DNA of 64,000 nucleotides from Cunninghamia lanceolata (GCA_027924645.1 BSBN01000860.1:4030001-4094000), one strand, 5' to 3'; positions 36,708 through 50,556 are shown, counted from the first letter of the stretch. Notes: a model not told the origin generated them from the letters alone. Numbers and translations are program-made.

Positions 36708-37824
36708 TGTTGGAAACAAGGTGGATAACTGAGAGGGGGGGTGAATCAATTATCTTAATTATTCAACTTTCTTTACTTCTTTAACAATAAGTGCAGTATC
36801 AAAACATATAAGCATACATAATCATGAGAGTAAAAAAGAGATCAACACACATAACACAAGGATTTTTACCTGGAAAACCCAGTTAAGGGAAAAACCATGG
36901 GGTGACTAACCCAAGATTGTATTCTCTGTTAAAAGAATAAGAAGTACAAAATGGCACTTGCCAATTAGGGCTCACTGCCTGAGCACACTGCTCACAAGAG
37001 GCACACTACCTATAATAGACTCACTATCTACAAGGTTATAGAAGGTAACCAAATGTTTGAACTAAAGAGAGGCATCCACATATGCTAAGGTTCAGTTCCG
37101 GTTAGGCTCAATACACTGATCTACTGCACTTCATTTTTCCTCTACTTTAGTGCTGTTATTTTCTCACATACCGGACTTGTATTTCTTCTTTCACACTTCT
37201 CTCTACCTTTTATCACACACACCTCAACTACACACCCACCTTCATACCGAAATCCATCTAGTATATATATCCACACCAAGGATTTCAACAACTTTCTAGT
37301 TGGCAACCGGAATACTCAAGATATTTACTAAATACTCGTCTGTCGGCTAAATCCAAGCTTAATATGTGATGCGTATCAAAAATATAGACATGGAAGTCAT
37401 CAATCATGTCGGCCAACCATGAATGATCCCTCAAGAAGCTTGATCACCATCAATTTCTTATCCAGATTAAAGTCTGATGCTCTGCCGGTTAGTTCTTCCT
37501 TAGTCTACTCTACCTGTCAGGAACCCAACACTTAGGTGCTCATATCTTTTCACTCTTTCATCACCAGAGGCTCAATCTCTAGAATGTGGCAGTCATGGTA
37601 CTCCTCTTGACTTCCCTAAGTCCGTACTTTGCTGAGATACTTCCTTTGAGAGATCTGGACCTGATTGTCAGACCTTGTTGCATGCTCTGTTCTTGTTCAC
37701 TGGACCAAAACACTCTTCAATCAGACTTCTGGTATAGACATACTATGTGCTGCGAAAGAGTGGGATAGACTTTGTTGCCATCAATGACAACAATCAAAAA
37801 GCCACACAATGTCTCTTGCCAACA
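36708..37824 (-). repeat. 5' LTR of copy 3
   Basis: 1,117 bp; on the plus strand TGTTGGAAACAAGG to TTGCCAACA, then the duplication CCTCA. Confidence 0.95.
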
Positions 37825-40030
37825 CCTCATATTTATCCATCAATTCCCCTCTGAGCTTCTCATTCTTGAGATATGATAACAGTACCCTAACCTTCAAATC
37901 CCCAACATAGATTGAAGGGTTCCATTTTGTATCCTCTATCATTAAGTAGTTATGCAAACAATATTAACACAATTGGTCTTGGTCCTCTAAACTGACTTCT
38001 CTAAAAGAGTTGTAGAAAAGATGCCTTGAATGTAAAGTAGGTTGTTTATTAATGAACCTATTAAACTAGAAATTGAGAAACTTTTATTTTAGAAACAATG
38101 CATATACCCTCGGTGGAGGTCTACACCCAATTATCTATATGGCCCTGTCAATTACTTCTGTCAGCTTATCCTCCAACTTCTTTATCACCAAATTCTTATC
38201 CTCTATTGATGCATTGAGATTCTATTTTTCCTTCTCCCAGTTTTCCTTTTCTTGTTTGGATTTATGAGTGAGTTTCATTAATTCAAAACCCAAGGACAAA
38301 GTGGTGTGGTATATTGGAGTTCTTGTTATAGGAAGTTGTGGAGTGAGTACTTCATTTTCTTCAGCATTTGTTTTACTTACAGCCATCTATGCTAACAGAT
38401 CTAAATTAGTTCCATGGCCATAGGTCTGAATCCTCTCCTCCAACTCTTGTATTCTTTTCTCCTTTTCTTTGTCCTTCTCTTCATATCCTCTCACCTGCTC
38501 TTCCAATTATTTTATTCTATCAAGAGGTTCTTGAAGTTCCTTTCTTATGTTTCTATCTTCTAACAATTCATTTTCTTTTTTAAAATTTAGACCTTCATCA
38601 TTATCATTCCCAGGTATATCAAAAATCTCCTTAGCAGAGCTGCTAGGGACTGACTTTCCCATTTTATTTGCAATAAACATATCCTCTGAATCAAAATCAG
38701 AAGATGAGAAAACATACCTTCTATTTCTAACAAACATATTAACATTGTCACAAGCATCAGCAAAGACATCCTCAGGAGCATCAGCAGGGATATCTTTAGG
38801 GGCAATTCCTCCTTTATCTGAATCTGAATTCACTGGTGTTGGATCATGGTACTAGTGTCCTTCACCTTTTTCTTGCCCCTATTCTTGAACGACTCTCTCC
38901 TTCAGACTCTGTCTCTTCAACCTTCCTGAGTGCCTTGGAGTAACAGTCTCTTGTTCAACTTCAATTTTCCTTTTCTATTTACTCCTCTTCTTCTTCTTTT
39001 CCCCTACATCTTCTCTCTTCATAGTGCTTTTAAATGCTTCTCAACACTTTTCTTGTTTCTCTTTTTCTTAGCAGGTGTTGAATTAGTGCCTCTCGTAGGT
39101 TTATTTAGAAGATGAGGGCTCCTCTGTTGCCACTGGCCTATCCTCTAGAATGTTTTCTTCATGTGGCCCCTCTTGCTTAGGCTCATGTTGGGGTTCATCT
39201 TTTGCTTTCAGTTGTTCCAACAGTGTTGTGATATCTACACAGTGTTTAAAAGCCTCCCAATCAACCTATGGGTGTTGAATTTTCAAGCTCCTCTTAATCA
39301 ATAAAGCTATTAAACAATGATGGGACAATGTGGTGTCTGATTGTTTCTTCTAGTATTCATACGCCATCCTTTTCAAAATATTATACAGGAAATTGGGAAT
39401 GTTGACTAGCTTATCATAGCGTAGATGATTAAGCAACTTAAAATGTATAGTATATAGCAAATTATGACGGCCATCATAGGTAATGTATTTAATAATGTAT
39501 GAAGCACATTTTCCCCAAAAAAATGGAAAGGATAATCTCTTTGTACCTTATGTTGTTGAGTCTAGGTGCTCTCCTCGCTCGCAAAATTCTTCCCTAGCTG
39601 CAGCTGCATCAGCACGAGCTGGATACTCGGAACCTGTGCGCGGCAATTATGTGACTTGGGTAATGGCCATCTCAGAAGCATCTACAACTAATCCCCTGAC
39701 CATTGCCTTGTCATACTATAGTGTGGCTGCAAATTCCTTTGCCATTTCATTATCATATTCTGTCAACTTCAAAAAGTAGTCCAGCCATCCTCTCTAGTAA
39801 AGAGTGGTAGCACCAACACATCCTCTAATATTTCTTTATGTGTAGATGGCTCTCATCATATTACATCACCCCCATTATCTCTATGTTCTGCAGCCTCTTG
39901 AAGTCTCAATTTCTGCTAAACTCCAATTCTACCACCATGAAGAGAACCAACCTACAGTTTACTTCCCTTTTCTATTCTTCCCACTGCAACTTTCTCAGGG
40001 TAACAAATTCATATTTTGGCAAAACAGGGT
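37825..40030 (-). pseudogene. 5' and middle part of a large coiled-coil protein gene (lineage B), split by copy 3
   Basis: The minus strand holds a mostly continuous frame with scattered C-to-T-type stops. It starts in a region around 40020-39780 (Lys-Leu-Gln-Trp), passes Ala-Arg-Ala-Asp-Ala-Ala-Ala-Ala-Arg-Glu at about 39600, then hydrophobic helices (Leu-Leu-Tyr-Thr-Ile-His-Phe and Ser-His-His-Cys-Leu-Ile-Ala-Leu-Leu, 39460-39300). A Glu/Pro-rich linker (39240-39110), Lys-rich and Asp/Ser-rich segments (39060-38600) and a coiled coil (38580-38160) follow; it continues to 37825 and on at 28953. The order globular domain, charged linker, coiled coil equals that of family A ORF2, but sequence similarity is not evident by eye. 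I see no LTR or primer site around it. Function unknown. Confidence 0.6.
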
Positions 40031-40879
40031 AGGTTTATTGTTTTAGAAAATGGCATAGGATGTTCTATCTGGTATCTCAAAGATGGAAAAAATGGTGAAA
40101 CTCAACTGTTAAACGCCTCCCCCCAACTAAACTATGAAGTGACCTCACTTCACGTGGCAATTGATATGAAAGGAAAAGGATTTATTAAATGGAATGGTGA
40201 TAAACATTTTCACATGCATGAAATAAATAAAAAGTAATAATGAATATAAAAACAAAACTAAGTTTAATCATTGAAAGGTACCTTATGTACACACATTATG
40301 GAAATAAATGATCAGTGTATCTCAAAATGTGAGAACATGTACTCAGCATTTTATTTGATATGAGCAAGATGACATGCATGCGGATGAATGGTAAGGTGGC
40401 GGGTACTACAGAGTTGATGTGATTGACAGCTCACAATGTGGGAATGAACAACTCATAAGCTTGAGTTGACACTTTTGCAACGATGCTAGAGTTATTTCAT
40501 AATGAATGAAGCAATGTGTAGATGATATGAAATGAGCATGAAAAATGGTGTACTATTTGCCAAAGCAGTGAAGACATCTACAGACTGGAGTTGCTGTGGG
40601 TGCCTCCAGCACGGGTCTCGACTGAATAGTTACATATGCCATATGTCAGGTCTCAACTATAACAGGTCCCAACTGAAAGTGAAAAATAGGTCCCTCTAGA
40701 GTTAATTGTGGTCATCTTGGATAGTGTGTTGTGTGTGCATGTCAATTATAAAGCATGAAAAATTAAGTCTCAGCGATAGGGGTTGAGTATTGCAACTCAA
40801 CCTCTCATCACTAGACAAGATTGGTGGATCATCTTCTAATAGTGTATCAGTTGGTGTCATAGAACCTTCATCAAGAGTG
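40031..40879. other. no recognised gene
   Basis: Between the lineage B frame and the gypsy remnant. Contains a short local repeat (GGTCTCGACTGAATAG / GGTCTCAACTATAACAG / GGTCCCAACTGAAAG, 40613-40680). A 73-codon frame at 40016-40237 has no supporting feature. It may include the 3' part of the gypsy element. Confidence 0.4.
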
Positions 40880-41976
40880 CCATGAGTACCATATTAAGTG
40901 GCTAGAGAAACGAGAAAATCATCCTTTTGTAGTGGTTTCTTATACAGTATCAGCCTGTGTCCATTTACTAGTAATGAAAATCGGACCTCATTAATAGTCT
41001 GTAATTAGACTACACCATTAGGGAATACTTGTTTAATCTCATATGGTCTCAACCACTGAGATTGAAGCTTTCCCTTGAAATCTTTGTATCTAGAATCATA
41101 AAAAAGGGCCCAATCACCAACAGTGAATTCTTTAGTCTTTATATACTTGTCATGCCATTTAATTCTTTGTTTTTGTATAACCTCTATGTGGTGGATGGCT
41201 TCCAATCTGATTTCATCAAGAGAATTCAAATGTTGTAGTCTGTCATTTTGAGCTTCTGTCAAATCCGTCCCTAATTCTACTGTTGTCCTTAGTGTTTTGT
41301 ATTCAAATTCTATAGGCAGGACTACTGTCTTGCCATAGACCAATTCATAAGGGGTGAACCCTATAGTTGTCTTCCAGGTAGTTCTATATGCCCAAACAGC
41401 TTTTGGTAACCTAGAAACCCAATCTCTTCTATGAAGCTGTACTATTTTTGTCAATATATTCTCAAGCTCCCTGTTTGTAACCTCAACCAAACCATTAGCT
41501 TGAGGATGGTAGGGAGTAGACTTCTTGTGTCTAATCTACTATTCCTCCACCAATCTGGTGATTAAATATGATGTAAATCACTATCTCCCTTGGTACACCA
41601 TATCTAGTGAAGATTTCCTCATACAAAAATTTTGCCACATTGCCATCTCTAGCAAACTGCAAGGCTTTAACTTCCACCCATTTGGTTAAGTAATTAGTAC
41701 ATACCAGTATATATGCCTTGTTGTTTGAAGTAGGAGAGATTGGACCAACAAAATCCAGTCCCCATTTATCAAAAGGGGCTAATGGCATTTGTGGCTGCAA
41801 AGGCATTTCATCACTTCTTGTAGGTCTTCTCATCCTTTGACACCTATCACAGCTTCTAGTATACTTGACAACATCTTTATGAAGTGTTGGCCAGTAATAT
41901 CCTGTTGTCAATATTTTGAATGTTGTCCTTTTGGCTGCAAAATGTCCCCCATAGGGTTCATCATGACAAACCTTCA
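40880..41976 (-). pseudogene. Ty3/gypsy integrase remnant
   Basis: Minus strand. A His-His-Cys-Cys zinc-binding region (Cys-His-Asp-Glu-Pro-Tyr-Gly-Gly-His, then Tyr-Tyr-Trp-Pro, then Cys-Asp-Arg-Cys-Gln) is followed by the DDE core: Gly-Leu-Asp-Phe-Val-Gly-Pro carries the first Asp, the second Asp region after Tyr-Gly-Val-Pro-Arg-Glu is scrambled near 41540, and Asn-Gly-Leu-Val-Glu carries the Glu. The C-terminal part includes Trp-Ala-Tyr-Arg-Thr and the Gly-Asp-Trp-Ala-Leu-Phe-Tyr segment. A frameshift lies near 41500-41530. Protease, RT and RNase H are not in the window: the 5' side is cut at 41977 by a CACTA-like end. Confidence 0.9.
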
Positions 41977-42000
41977 CACTACAACAGAACAGGCATTTAG
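41977..42000 (+). mobile_element. putative CACTA (En/Spm) terminal inverted repeat
   Basis: CACTACAACAGAACAGGC begins exactly where the gypsy homology stops, and is followed by TTTAGCGCC-type words (41996, 42158) like CACTA subterminal repeats. Similar TTTAGCG words recur at 50449 and 50515. I did not find the opposite terminus, so element length and target duplication are unproven. Confidence 0.5.
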
Positions 42001-42139
42001 CGCCTAAAATAGTGCCAGAATTTAGTGCAATTGAGCTCAAGAATTGGACACTTTTTCCAGCACAAAACTCGATGCAAGTTTGCATGCTTACTTTGGCGTC
42101 ATATTTAGCACTGACTTTAGCACCAGAAAGCAATAGCCA

Positions 42140-42900
42140 GATTTGGCACTAGATTTAGCGCTAGATTTGACACCCAATTTGGCTTCCAATTTTTCTTCTG
42201 GTTTTGCTTCTAGGTATGCTTCTTGTTTTGCTTCTAGTGTTGCTTCCAGATTTGCTTGCAATTTAGCGCCGGTTTTCACACCCAAATTGGCTTCCAATTT
42301 GGCTTCTGATTTTGCTTCTGGTTTTGCTTCTTGTGTTGCTTCCAGGTTTGCTTCTGGTTTGCTTCTGGTTTTGCTTCAATTTTTGCTTCCAATTTTTCTT
42401 CCCATTTTGCTTTCGATTTTGCTTCCAGATTTGCTTCCAATATAGCACTGGATTTGGCACCCAATTTGTCTTCAATTTTGGCTTCCAATTTTGCTTCTGG
42501 TTTTGCTTATTATGTTGCTTCCAAGTTTGCTTCCAGTTTTGCTTCTGGTTTTGCTTCAATTTTTGCTTCCAGTTTTGCTTCCCATTTTGCTTCTGATTTT
42601 GCTTCCAGATTTGGCTTTCAATTTTTCTTCTGGTTTGGCTTCTTGTGTTGCTTCCAGGTTTGCTTCCATTTTTGCTTCCATTTTTGCTTCCAATCTAGCA
42701 CTGGATTTGGCACCCAATTTAGCTTCCAATTTTACTTCCATGTCTGCTCCCATTTTTGCTTCTAGTTTTGCTTTCAGTCGTGCTTCGTATTTTGCTTCTT
42801 GTATGGCGTCGAAAATAGCTTCTTTTTTGGCTTCCTAATTGACGCCAACTTTTTCTTCCATTATGACCTCCTTTATTGCTTTGGGTTTTGCTTCCAATTT
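42140..42900 (+). repeat. 12-bp minisatellite, consensus GCTTCCAATTTT
   Basis: About 60 tandem degenerate copies of GCTTC(C/T)(A/G)(A/G)TTTT, with higher-order blocks (the run containing CTTGTGTTGCTTCC recurs near 42230, 42330, 42510 and 42640). Because the unit is a multiple of three it stays open on both strands: Ala-Ser-x-Phe repeats on plus, Glu-Ala-Lys-x repeats on minus. No start, splice site or conserved flank supports translation. It lies just inside the CACTA-like end. Confidence 0.85.
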
Positions 42901-43468
42901 AACAAGATAATTATATAAAAAATAAGATAATTGTTATAAAATAACAAAATAATTATTATAACATGATCATCATCTATAATTAAAACAAGTGAGTCAAATA
43001 TCTATAATTTAATTAAATTTTACAACATCCATCCTGAGCAGTAAATTAAAATCATCATACGTAATAAATATACATCCAAAAATCATCGACCACTTTCAAT
43101 ATATATAAATTGACAAGTCAATACTGATAATATCATCATCATATATAACTAAAACAAGTGAAAATCAAATATGCCAGTAGATCAATAACATGTCAAAATG
43201 ATACATGTCCAATAGTCGACATAAGTCAAAATGATACATGTACAAATGATATAAGTAAAAATGATAAATTATGTAACTCAAAATGATACAAGTCGAGATG
43301 ATACATGTCCAAATGATATAAGTCAAATTGATACATGTGAAAATGATACAACTCAATAATATGGTACTGTAGGCTGTGAAAATGATACATATGAGAGTAA
43401 CCATGACAAGAGGCATCATAACAATATATCAGCAATGATCCATGATGCAGTCTATATGATCATGAATG
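42901..43468. other. AT-rich non-coding stretch with AAATGATACA repeats
   Basis: No gene. From about 43195 to 43400 the word AAATGATACA(T/A)GT recurs every 16-18 bases, a degenerate short tandem repeat. Confidence 0.5.
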
Positions 43469-43687
43469 TCACTGGCTACTACCAGCAACTACCTCAACAT
43501 CATCATCATCACCATCGTGATCATCATCATCATCATGATCATCATCGTCATCATCATCATCGTCATTGGCCCCGTTGTCTTCTATATCTGCATCATCATC
43601 ATCCTCTGCCATGTGATCTATACAAAAACCAATATAATCTAGATCTATATCATCATGATCATCTTCATCTTCTAGAAGACCCGTGTT
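43469..43687 (-). other. possible acidic terminal exon over an (ATC)n microsatellite
   Basis: On the minus strand a good acceptor (TTTTTTTTGCAG) precedes 43687. The frame then encodes an Asp/Glu-rich tail ending in Val-Val-Ala-Gly-Ser-Ser-Gln and a stop at 43469. Much of it is a CAT/ATC microsatellite (43496-43570). It could be the 3' exon of an En/Spm-type protein gene or just a repeat with a chance splice site. Confidence 0.3.
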
Positions 43688-44149
43688 CTGCAAAAAAAAC
43701 ATTTAAAATGAAAAGTTATTATTTATTTCATGTAATAATTTATTTTTCTGTTATATATCTAATATTCCAACATATGAAACAAAACCATAATCATATTACA
43801 TCATATCAAAGTGCACATACCATAATAAAATTTCAAAAAAGTTACAACTAATATGTCATTCCAATGATGTAAAACATGCAACAATTCTAATGAACATTAC
43901 TAAAGATCATAAAAAATTTGTTATACATTTTAACTATCAACTATAAATTCTATTACATAACCTTAAGTGCCACAAATTGCGTGGTCAATGTATGTTCTTT
44001 TTCACTATTAATCTAATAACCTGCATTAGATAGAAACATTAAAGAGTTTTTAAGTAGCAGTTGATTAAATTCTCTTACATGTCATTATTGAATGCATAGT
44101 TTTTTTTTCAATAATTATTTATCTCAAGGTTCATGAGTAACCTTAAGAT
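43688..44149. other. AT-rich, no gene seen
   Basis: Only short frames; several A/T runs. Confidence 0.5.
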
Positions 44150-44710
44150 AAAGGTCTAATAGTTGTTCCATGGGGCATGTTTAACAAACCAAATGCAATT
44201 GCCAACTTTTCACCATGGTGGCAAAGAAATAATTCTTTTTCCCATCCTTCCACAGCATTAAGTAAATTCTTGAATCTGGAAAATACCTTGCCGCCTTCAT
44301 CTTCCAAGCCAATTTCTCCAACTTTGCATAGGTCTTCTTTGTCTATGGATGTGATCTATCTCCTACACAAAAAAGCATGTACCATTTTATGCCCTTCAAT
44401 CCAACTGCATACGGGCATTTTTTAATTCCTCTATCTTTCTTCAATCTCCTTACCTCACCACACCTGCCCACTTGTGGATAGATGTTTGAGAGAAGAACAT
44501 AAGTTGTGCAGCATTTTTAGGATCCAAATCAAAAAGTAGTGTTGTTGTAAATACTCCTAAGCCTATATTCATATGTGATCTACAGGCACCAAGAAAACAC
44601 ATGCATACAACAAGCACAGATTTAACAGGTATCTAAATGATAAAGTTTAGGGTGTCTTCAAGATAGATAGCACGGGCAAGGAGATCAACCATGCACATAT
44701 ACAGAGAGGC
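44150..44710 (-). pseudogene. PPR E/DYW-domain pseudogene fragment
   Basis: Minus strand, several frameshifts. In order: Cys-Met-Val-Asp-Leu-Leu-Ala-Arg-Ala (about 44700-44670), Leu-Gly-Ala-Cys-Arg-Ser-His (about 44590), Leu-Asp-Pro-Lys-Asn-Ala-Ala (about 44520), Cys-Ser-Trp-Ile-Glu-type E-domain end (about 44400), and Lys-Leu-Ala-Ile-Ala-Phe-Gly-Leu-Leu with Pro-His-Gly (about 44200-44170), which is the start of the DYW deaminase-like domain. The final zinc and DYW motifs are missing. It is a decayed piece of a plant organellar RNA-editing factor gene and need not belong to the array at 0.4-2.2 kb. Confidence 0.75.
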
Positions 44711-45119
44711 CAATGGGGTGGCCGATCTCCTATCGAATTGAGGGGTTGAGCAGGAAACGGGGGAGGAATACTTTTTTGAAGGGCAGTGTTTGGAGGATCT
44801 AAGAAAGATGCTAATCAAGGATGATGGGGATTTAGGAATTTTGTAGGTACATCTCAAAGTAGGAGATCACAAAAGAATCGACGGTGAGCATGGCTTTCTC
44901 CAAGATAGGAAATCCCGGAGGAGATAGGAAGGATTGTCCCCAGTCTGGTTCAATTAGGGAAGAGTCAATCAAGCATTCCTTTTTCCAAAGTGAGGATGGT
45001 TCAGACAAGAAAAAAGCATCGTAAAACCTGTAACTTTCAGACAATGTAAGTAAGTCATGAGGAAGGTAATCGAGAGAAACTTCCTATTTTAGGAGGCCAT
45101 CTCGAAGTCTCCCATAACA
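44711..45119. other. no recognised gene
   Basis: Less AT-rich than its surroundings. Minus-strand frames 44633-44857 and 44832-45044 show no domain beyond the PPR end. It could be the 5' side of the frame at 45120. Confidence 0.35.
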
Positions 45120-45581
45120 ATGGCGGGCAGAAAACACTTCAAAGTCTGCTACGAGTGCTTGGAGGAGTCAATGGACCAGCAAGTCTACCACTTATTCAGT
45201 ACAGAGGAGGAGGGGCTACATAATGCCATCAAAGAGATTGTAGGGATAAGGGGAGTGCAGGGCAGCCATATCCATGGCGGTGTCCTTTTAGAGCATTTCT
45301 ACGTGACTGCCGTCCAAGCCATAGGGTCTCTTTCCAGGGCATCAAGATTTACGAGTTTTTTTGTCAATGAAGGGATCAGGGATGATGTTATTATTGCAGG
45401 CCAGCACACCAACCCAAATCCAAAAAAAGGTTTCATCTGTGGAGTCTTCGATGCAGAGGCAATCAAGAAGAAGAAAACTGAAGAAGCCCTCAAGATCTTC
45501 AGAGAGGGACTAGAAAACTGTGACATGACTACTTTTGCAAACTTTGTAAGCTTATATGGTGATCTGTTCTCAGTAGAATAG
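45120..45581 (+). CDS. unrecognised 153-codon open reading frame
   Basis: ATG at 45120, TAG at 45579; no stop over 153 codons in a region where other frames are broken. The predicted product is a mixed alpha/beta-looking soluble protein with an early Cys pair (Cys-Tyr-Glu-Cys, residues 10-13), a Gly-rich central part (His-Ile-His-Gly-Gly, about residue 52) and a Lys-rich helix at about residues 115-125. No signal peptide or membrane segment. I do not recognise the family. Base composition (more GC) differs from the AT-rich surroundings, which fits a captured or retroposed gene fragment, but an overlapping minus-strand frame (45299-45814) is also open, so coding is not proven. Confidence 0.4.
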   Translation: MAGRKHFKVCYECLEESMDQQVYHLFSTEEEGLHNAIKEIVGIRGVQGSHIHGGVLLEHFYVTAVQAIGSLSRASRFTSFFVNEGIRDDVIIAGQHTNPNPKKGFICGVFDAEAIKKKKTEEALKIFREGLENCDMTTFANFVSLYGDLFSVE

Positions 45582-48373
45582 CTGGAACGAATTAACTTCC
45601 TCGCGGATGGGATAAACTCCATCTTAGAGGCTATGTAACTTTTGATATTTTGATGTAACTTATCATCCTCATGAGTGCAAACATCATCACAAATGTTGGA
45701 AACACATCCTTGGTTCAAATTGACATCTATCTCATTAACAAAGAGATTAGAAACTTTAGGTATACCAAGAAGAAAGTCAAGATCATGTATCTCAAGTTTG
45801 ACTCGTACATCCATGCTTTCCTTAGCAAGACTATCCTTAAGAGTACACTTGTGGTAGCAAAAAACTCATGTTTACATGACCAACAATTAAAAAAATTGTG
45901 CCTACATCATGATTAACACTAAGATCTACAAGTTTTGTCCCCATGGAGTGTACATTTGCAACACTACACAAGCACAAAAGTCTCCAATTACATCTTCAAG
46001 ATGGTCATCCCAATCATCTAGTTCATCATACAAGGAAATTGGCTCAAGAGGAGTTAGACAATTAACTTTTAGGAACACTAAATGGTACCCTTCCATGAGG
46101 ATCAAGGGTTCAGTAAAAAACATAGTGGCCCTAGTTAGTAGGTTGTATGGGGAGAATGATGCTTCTCATTTTCAAGAATCCTAAGTCTCATTGCTACATA
46201 TGTTGCTTAAAGAAGGACCAATTTTAAACTAGGTAGTTGTTTTGTCACTCACTTTGTACAAAGAAATGACGAGAGTTGAGTCTCCCTATATCACTGTAGA
46301 TTTGCATACAGAAACCTCCAATATAATAACACCATACAATGCACACTTAACTTTACGGTACCTTAGCCCAGACATGATGCTACAAAAATTTGAAGGTACC
46401 TCCTACTAAAGATGTCGTGCCATAGACCAGATACCACTTTATAGTATATATTGCATCTACAATAACAATTTCCTTCCAAATGTAGGGTTACAGTCTATGA
46501 TTAACATGCATAGACCTTTCTAGTGTTTACAAGATAATTCCTTAGTCAACACCATACTAGTGTCCACAAGATGTTTCCACAGTAAAAATAAGAAATTAAG
46601 GCTACTTTGCAAACAATAAGCAAGCCTTCAGAGAGCTTAAAGTTTCCATTTACATCTATGCACAATAACTTAATCAACCCTTAGGATTTTATGGACAATG
46701 AAACAGAAGGTCCTATATTCCCTTTATGAGTCCTCTATACAAATGATGCAGTGATCACAAGTACATAATATCTACTATTTCATGGGTAGTGCTCAGTCAT
46801 TCAAACACAGGGAAGTCCATACTAAGATAAATTTGCTCACAAACAGTCTCCAATTTAATAAATACTAGTTTGAAATCACATCTAAGTTAGTGCAAGTCAT
46901 TACAATGAACTCAAAGGTCATTCTCATCAAACGAATGCCTTCACAACAGATTGTTCTAGTTACAAGTATAATACAACTATTGCAATGTTACACAACTGTA
47001 TGCAATTGACGAAACCCATTCTTTCCAAGAGTCAACTTGTAATCAAATACAATCATATAGTGTTGTTTCAACATTGTATTCCATTGTGGCTTCAGTAATG
47101 CAAACGTCATAACCTTGGAGGGAGTGTTGGGGGGCAAGTTGACCCGAACCAAGAATCCAAAACCATCCCAAAACCCCACCTAGGAGTGGCATTATTAATC
47201 CCAAGAAGACCTCACATCCACAATTGAGAGAGCGAACATTTATAGGTGCAATACCAACACCATTAGGGTCTACAACCATGTCAAAAAAGATAACCATGAA
47301 CCAGGCCAGGTTTCCTCAAGACTCATGGTATGTTGCAATGATAGCATTCTAGCAATTCTAGCTAGGGTTTGAAACTCCACCTCAAACTGTGACCAAATTA
47401 ATGTAGCTTCCTTCATGATAGAAATCCAAAACATAATAACCAACAGTTTTCCACAGTTTGTAAGTCCCATGATCTTAAGTCTGAACTCTCACAGTTAACA
47501 ATATTTTCCTCATCCAAACCCTTTAGCATAGGCTTTCACAAGACCACATACAGTTACACAAGTTAAAGGAAATGTTTCACCAAAATGGTCAGTGTAATTT
47601 TACAAGAATGGATGACAAGGAGCTTTACTTCAAAGAAAGGTTAGCTTAGTTGAAGAAGACCAATTGGCGATTTGATTCTTAGTCTCCAACCCAAACAGCA
47701 AGACACTCAGCCAACATGATGAGCACACCCAAAGTCTCCCTTCCTCTAAATCACTTACAGTCCAACCATCAACCTTCCGTCCTCAACCCCAAGGCAAAAA
47801 TAAGAATTCCCCCCCAAAATGGTTCCCCGCTCCTTCCTTTTCTCCTTCACATACCCCAAAACCAAGCACATTAAAGACTAGTACTTCCCAAAGTTGTTAT
47901 GGTAGAGGAGAGTTAATGCCTACTGCCAATGATGGCTCCTTCTCAACAAAAAAAATGTGCATATTAAAATTTAAATGTCCACTATTATATTTCAAAGGTT
48001 TGAAATATAACCAACAACGTAACTGTAATGCATGCCCCCCTTTAAGTCTTATAATAAAAGGTTAGGAAACAAAGACTTGAGATTAAACCCTTTGGTCTGT
48101 TCACTTAGGAGACGACCTGAAAACTCAATGATAACTACATCCACATGATCAACAAGAATGACAAGCGACCTATGAATAACAATCCACTTGAGTCAAAAAG
48201 ACAAGAAGACCAATAGAAACCAAACACAACAAATAGAGTACAACTGTAATTGTTTGTCTCAAGTATCACTCTATAACCTCTTCAAAGATTATTGAAACTC
48301 AACAAAAGAAATGCAAATTGACATATTAATACAACAATATCCAACTAAGTTATTGAAAGTCAACTATTGATAC
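45582..48373. other. anonymous sequence, possible old retroelement debris
   Basis: Minus-strand frames 45926-46123 (with an Asp-rich Tyr-Asp-Glu-Leu-Asp-Asp-Trp-Asp-Asp stretch), 46988-47179 and 47043-47470 are short and unsupported. GTGTTGGGGGGCAAGTTGAC at about 47126 could be an LTR edge, but no partner was found. From 47480 to 48373 I see no gene. Confidence 0.35.

Positions 48374-50556
<2,183 letters not shown>

Larger units (their letters stand above)
28954..37824 (-). mobile_element. family A LTR retrotransposon, copy 3 (reverse), without pol
   Basis: Reverse-oriented full-length element with a perfect duplication CCTCA (28949-28953 and 37825-37829). The left end reads TGCTGG instead of TGTTGG, a single change. 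Minus-strand order: LTR (36708-37824), primer site, gag, spacer, ORF2, purine tracts, LTR (28954-30060). ORF2 is interrupted by an unrelated solo LTR (30516-31966). Without that insert the element is about 7.4 kb, like copies 1 and 2. It landed inside an older coding region. Confidence 0.92.

Noticed and set aside
42312..42838. Cys/Phe-rich, Leu-rich and Lys-rich frames in the minisatellite
   Set aside because: All six frames are open because the 12-bp unit lacks stops; there is no start context or conserved flank.
43435..43851. His-rich plus-strand frame
   Set aside because: A product of the CAT microsatellite; the minus-strand acidic exon is the only reading with a splice signal, and even that is weak.
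45626..46184. Possible gypsy gag-pol piece on the minus strand (Asp-rich segment)
   Set aside because: Only a compositional resemblance to the acidic region of some gypsy polyproteins; no catalytic or zinc motif.
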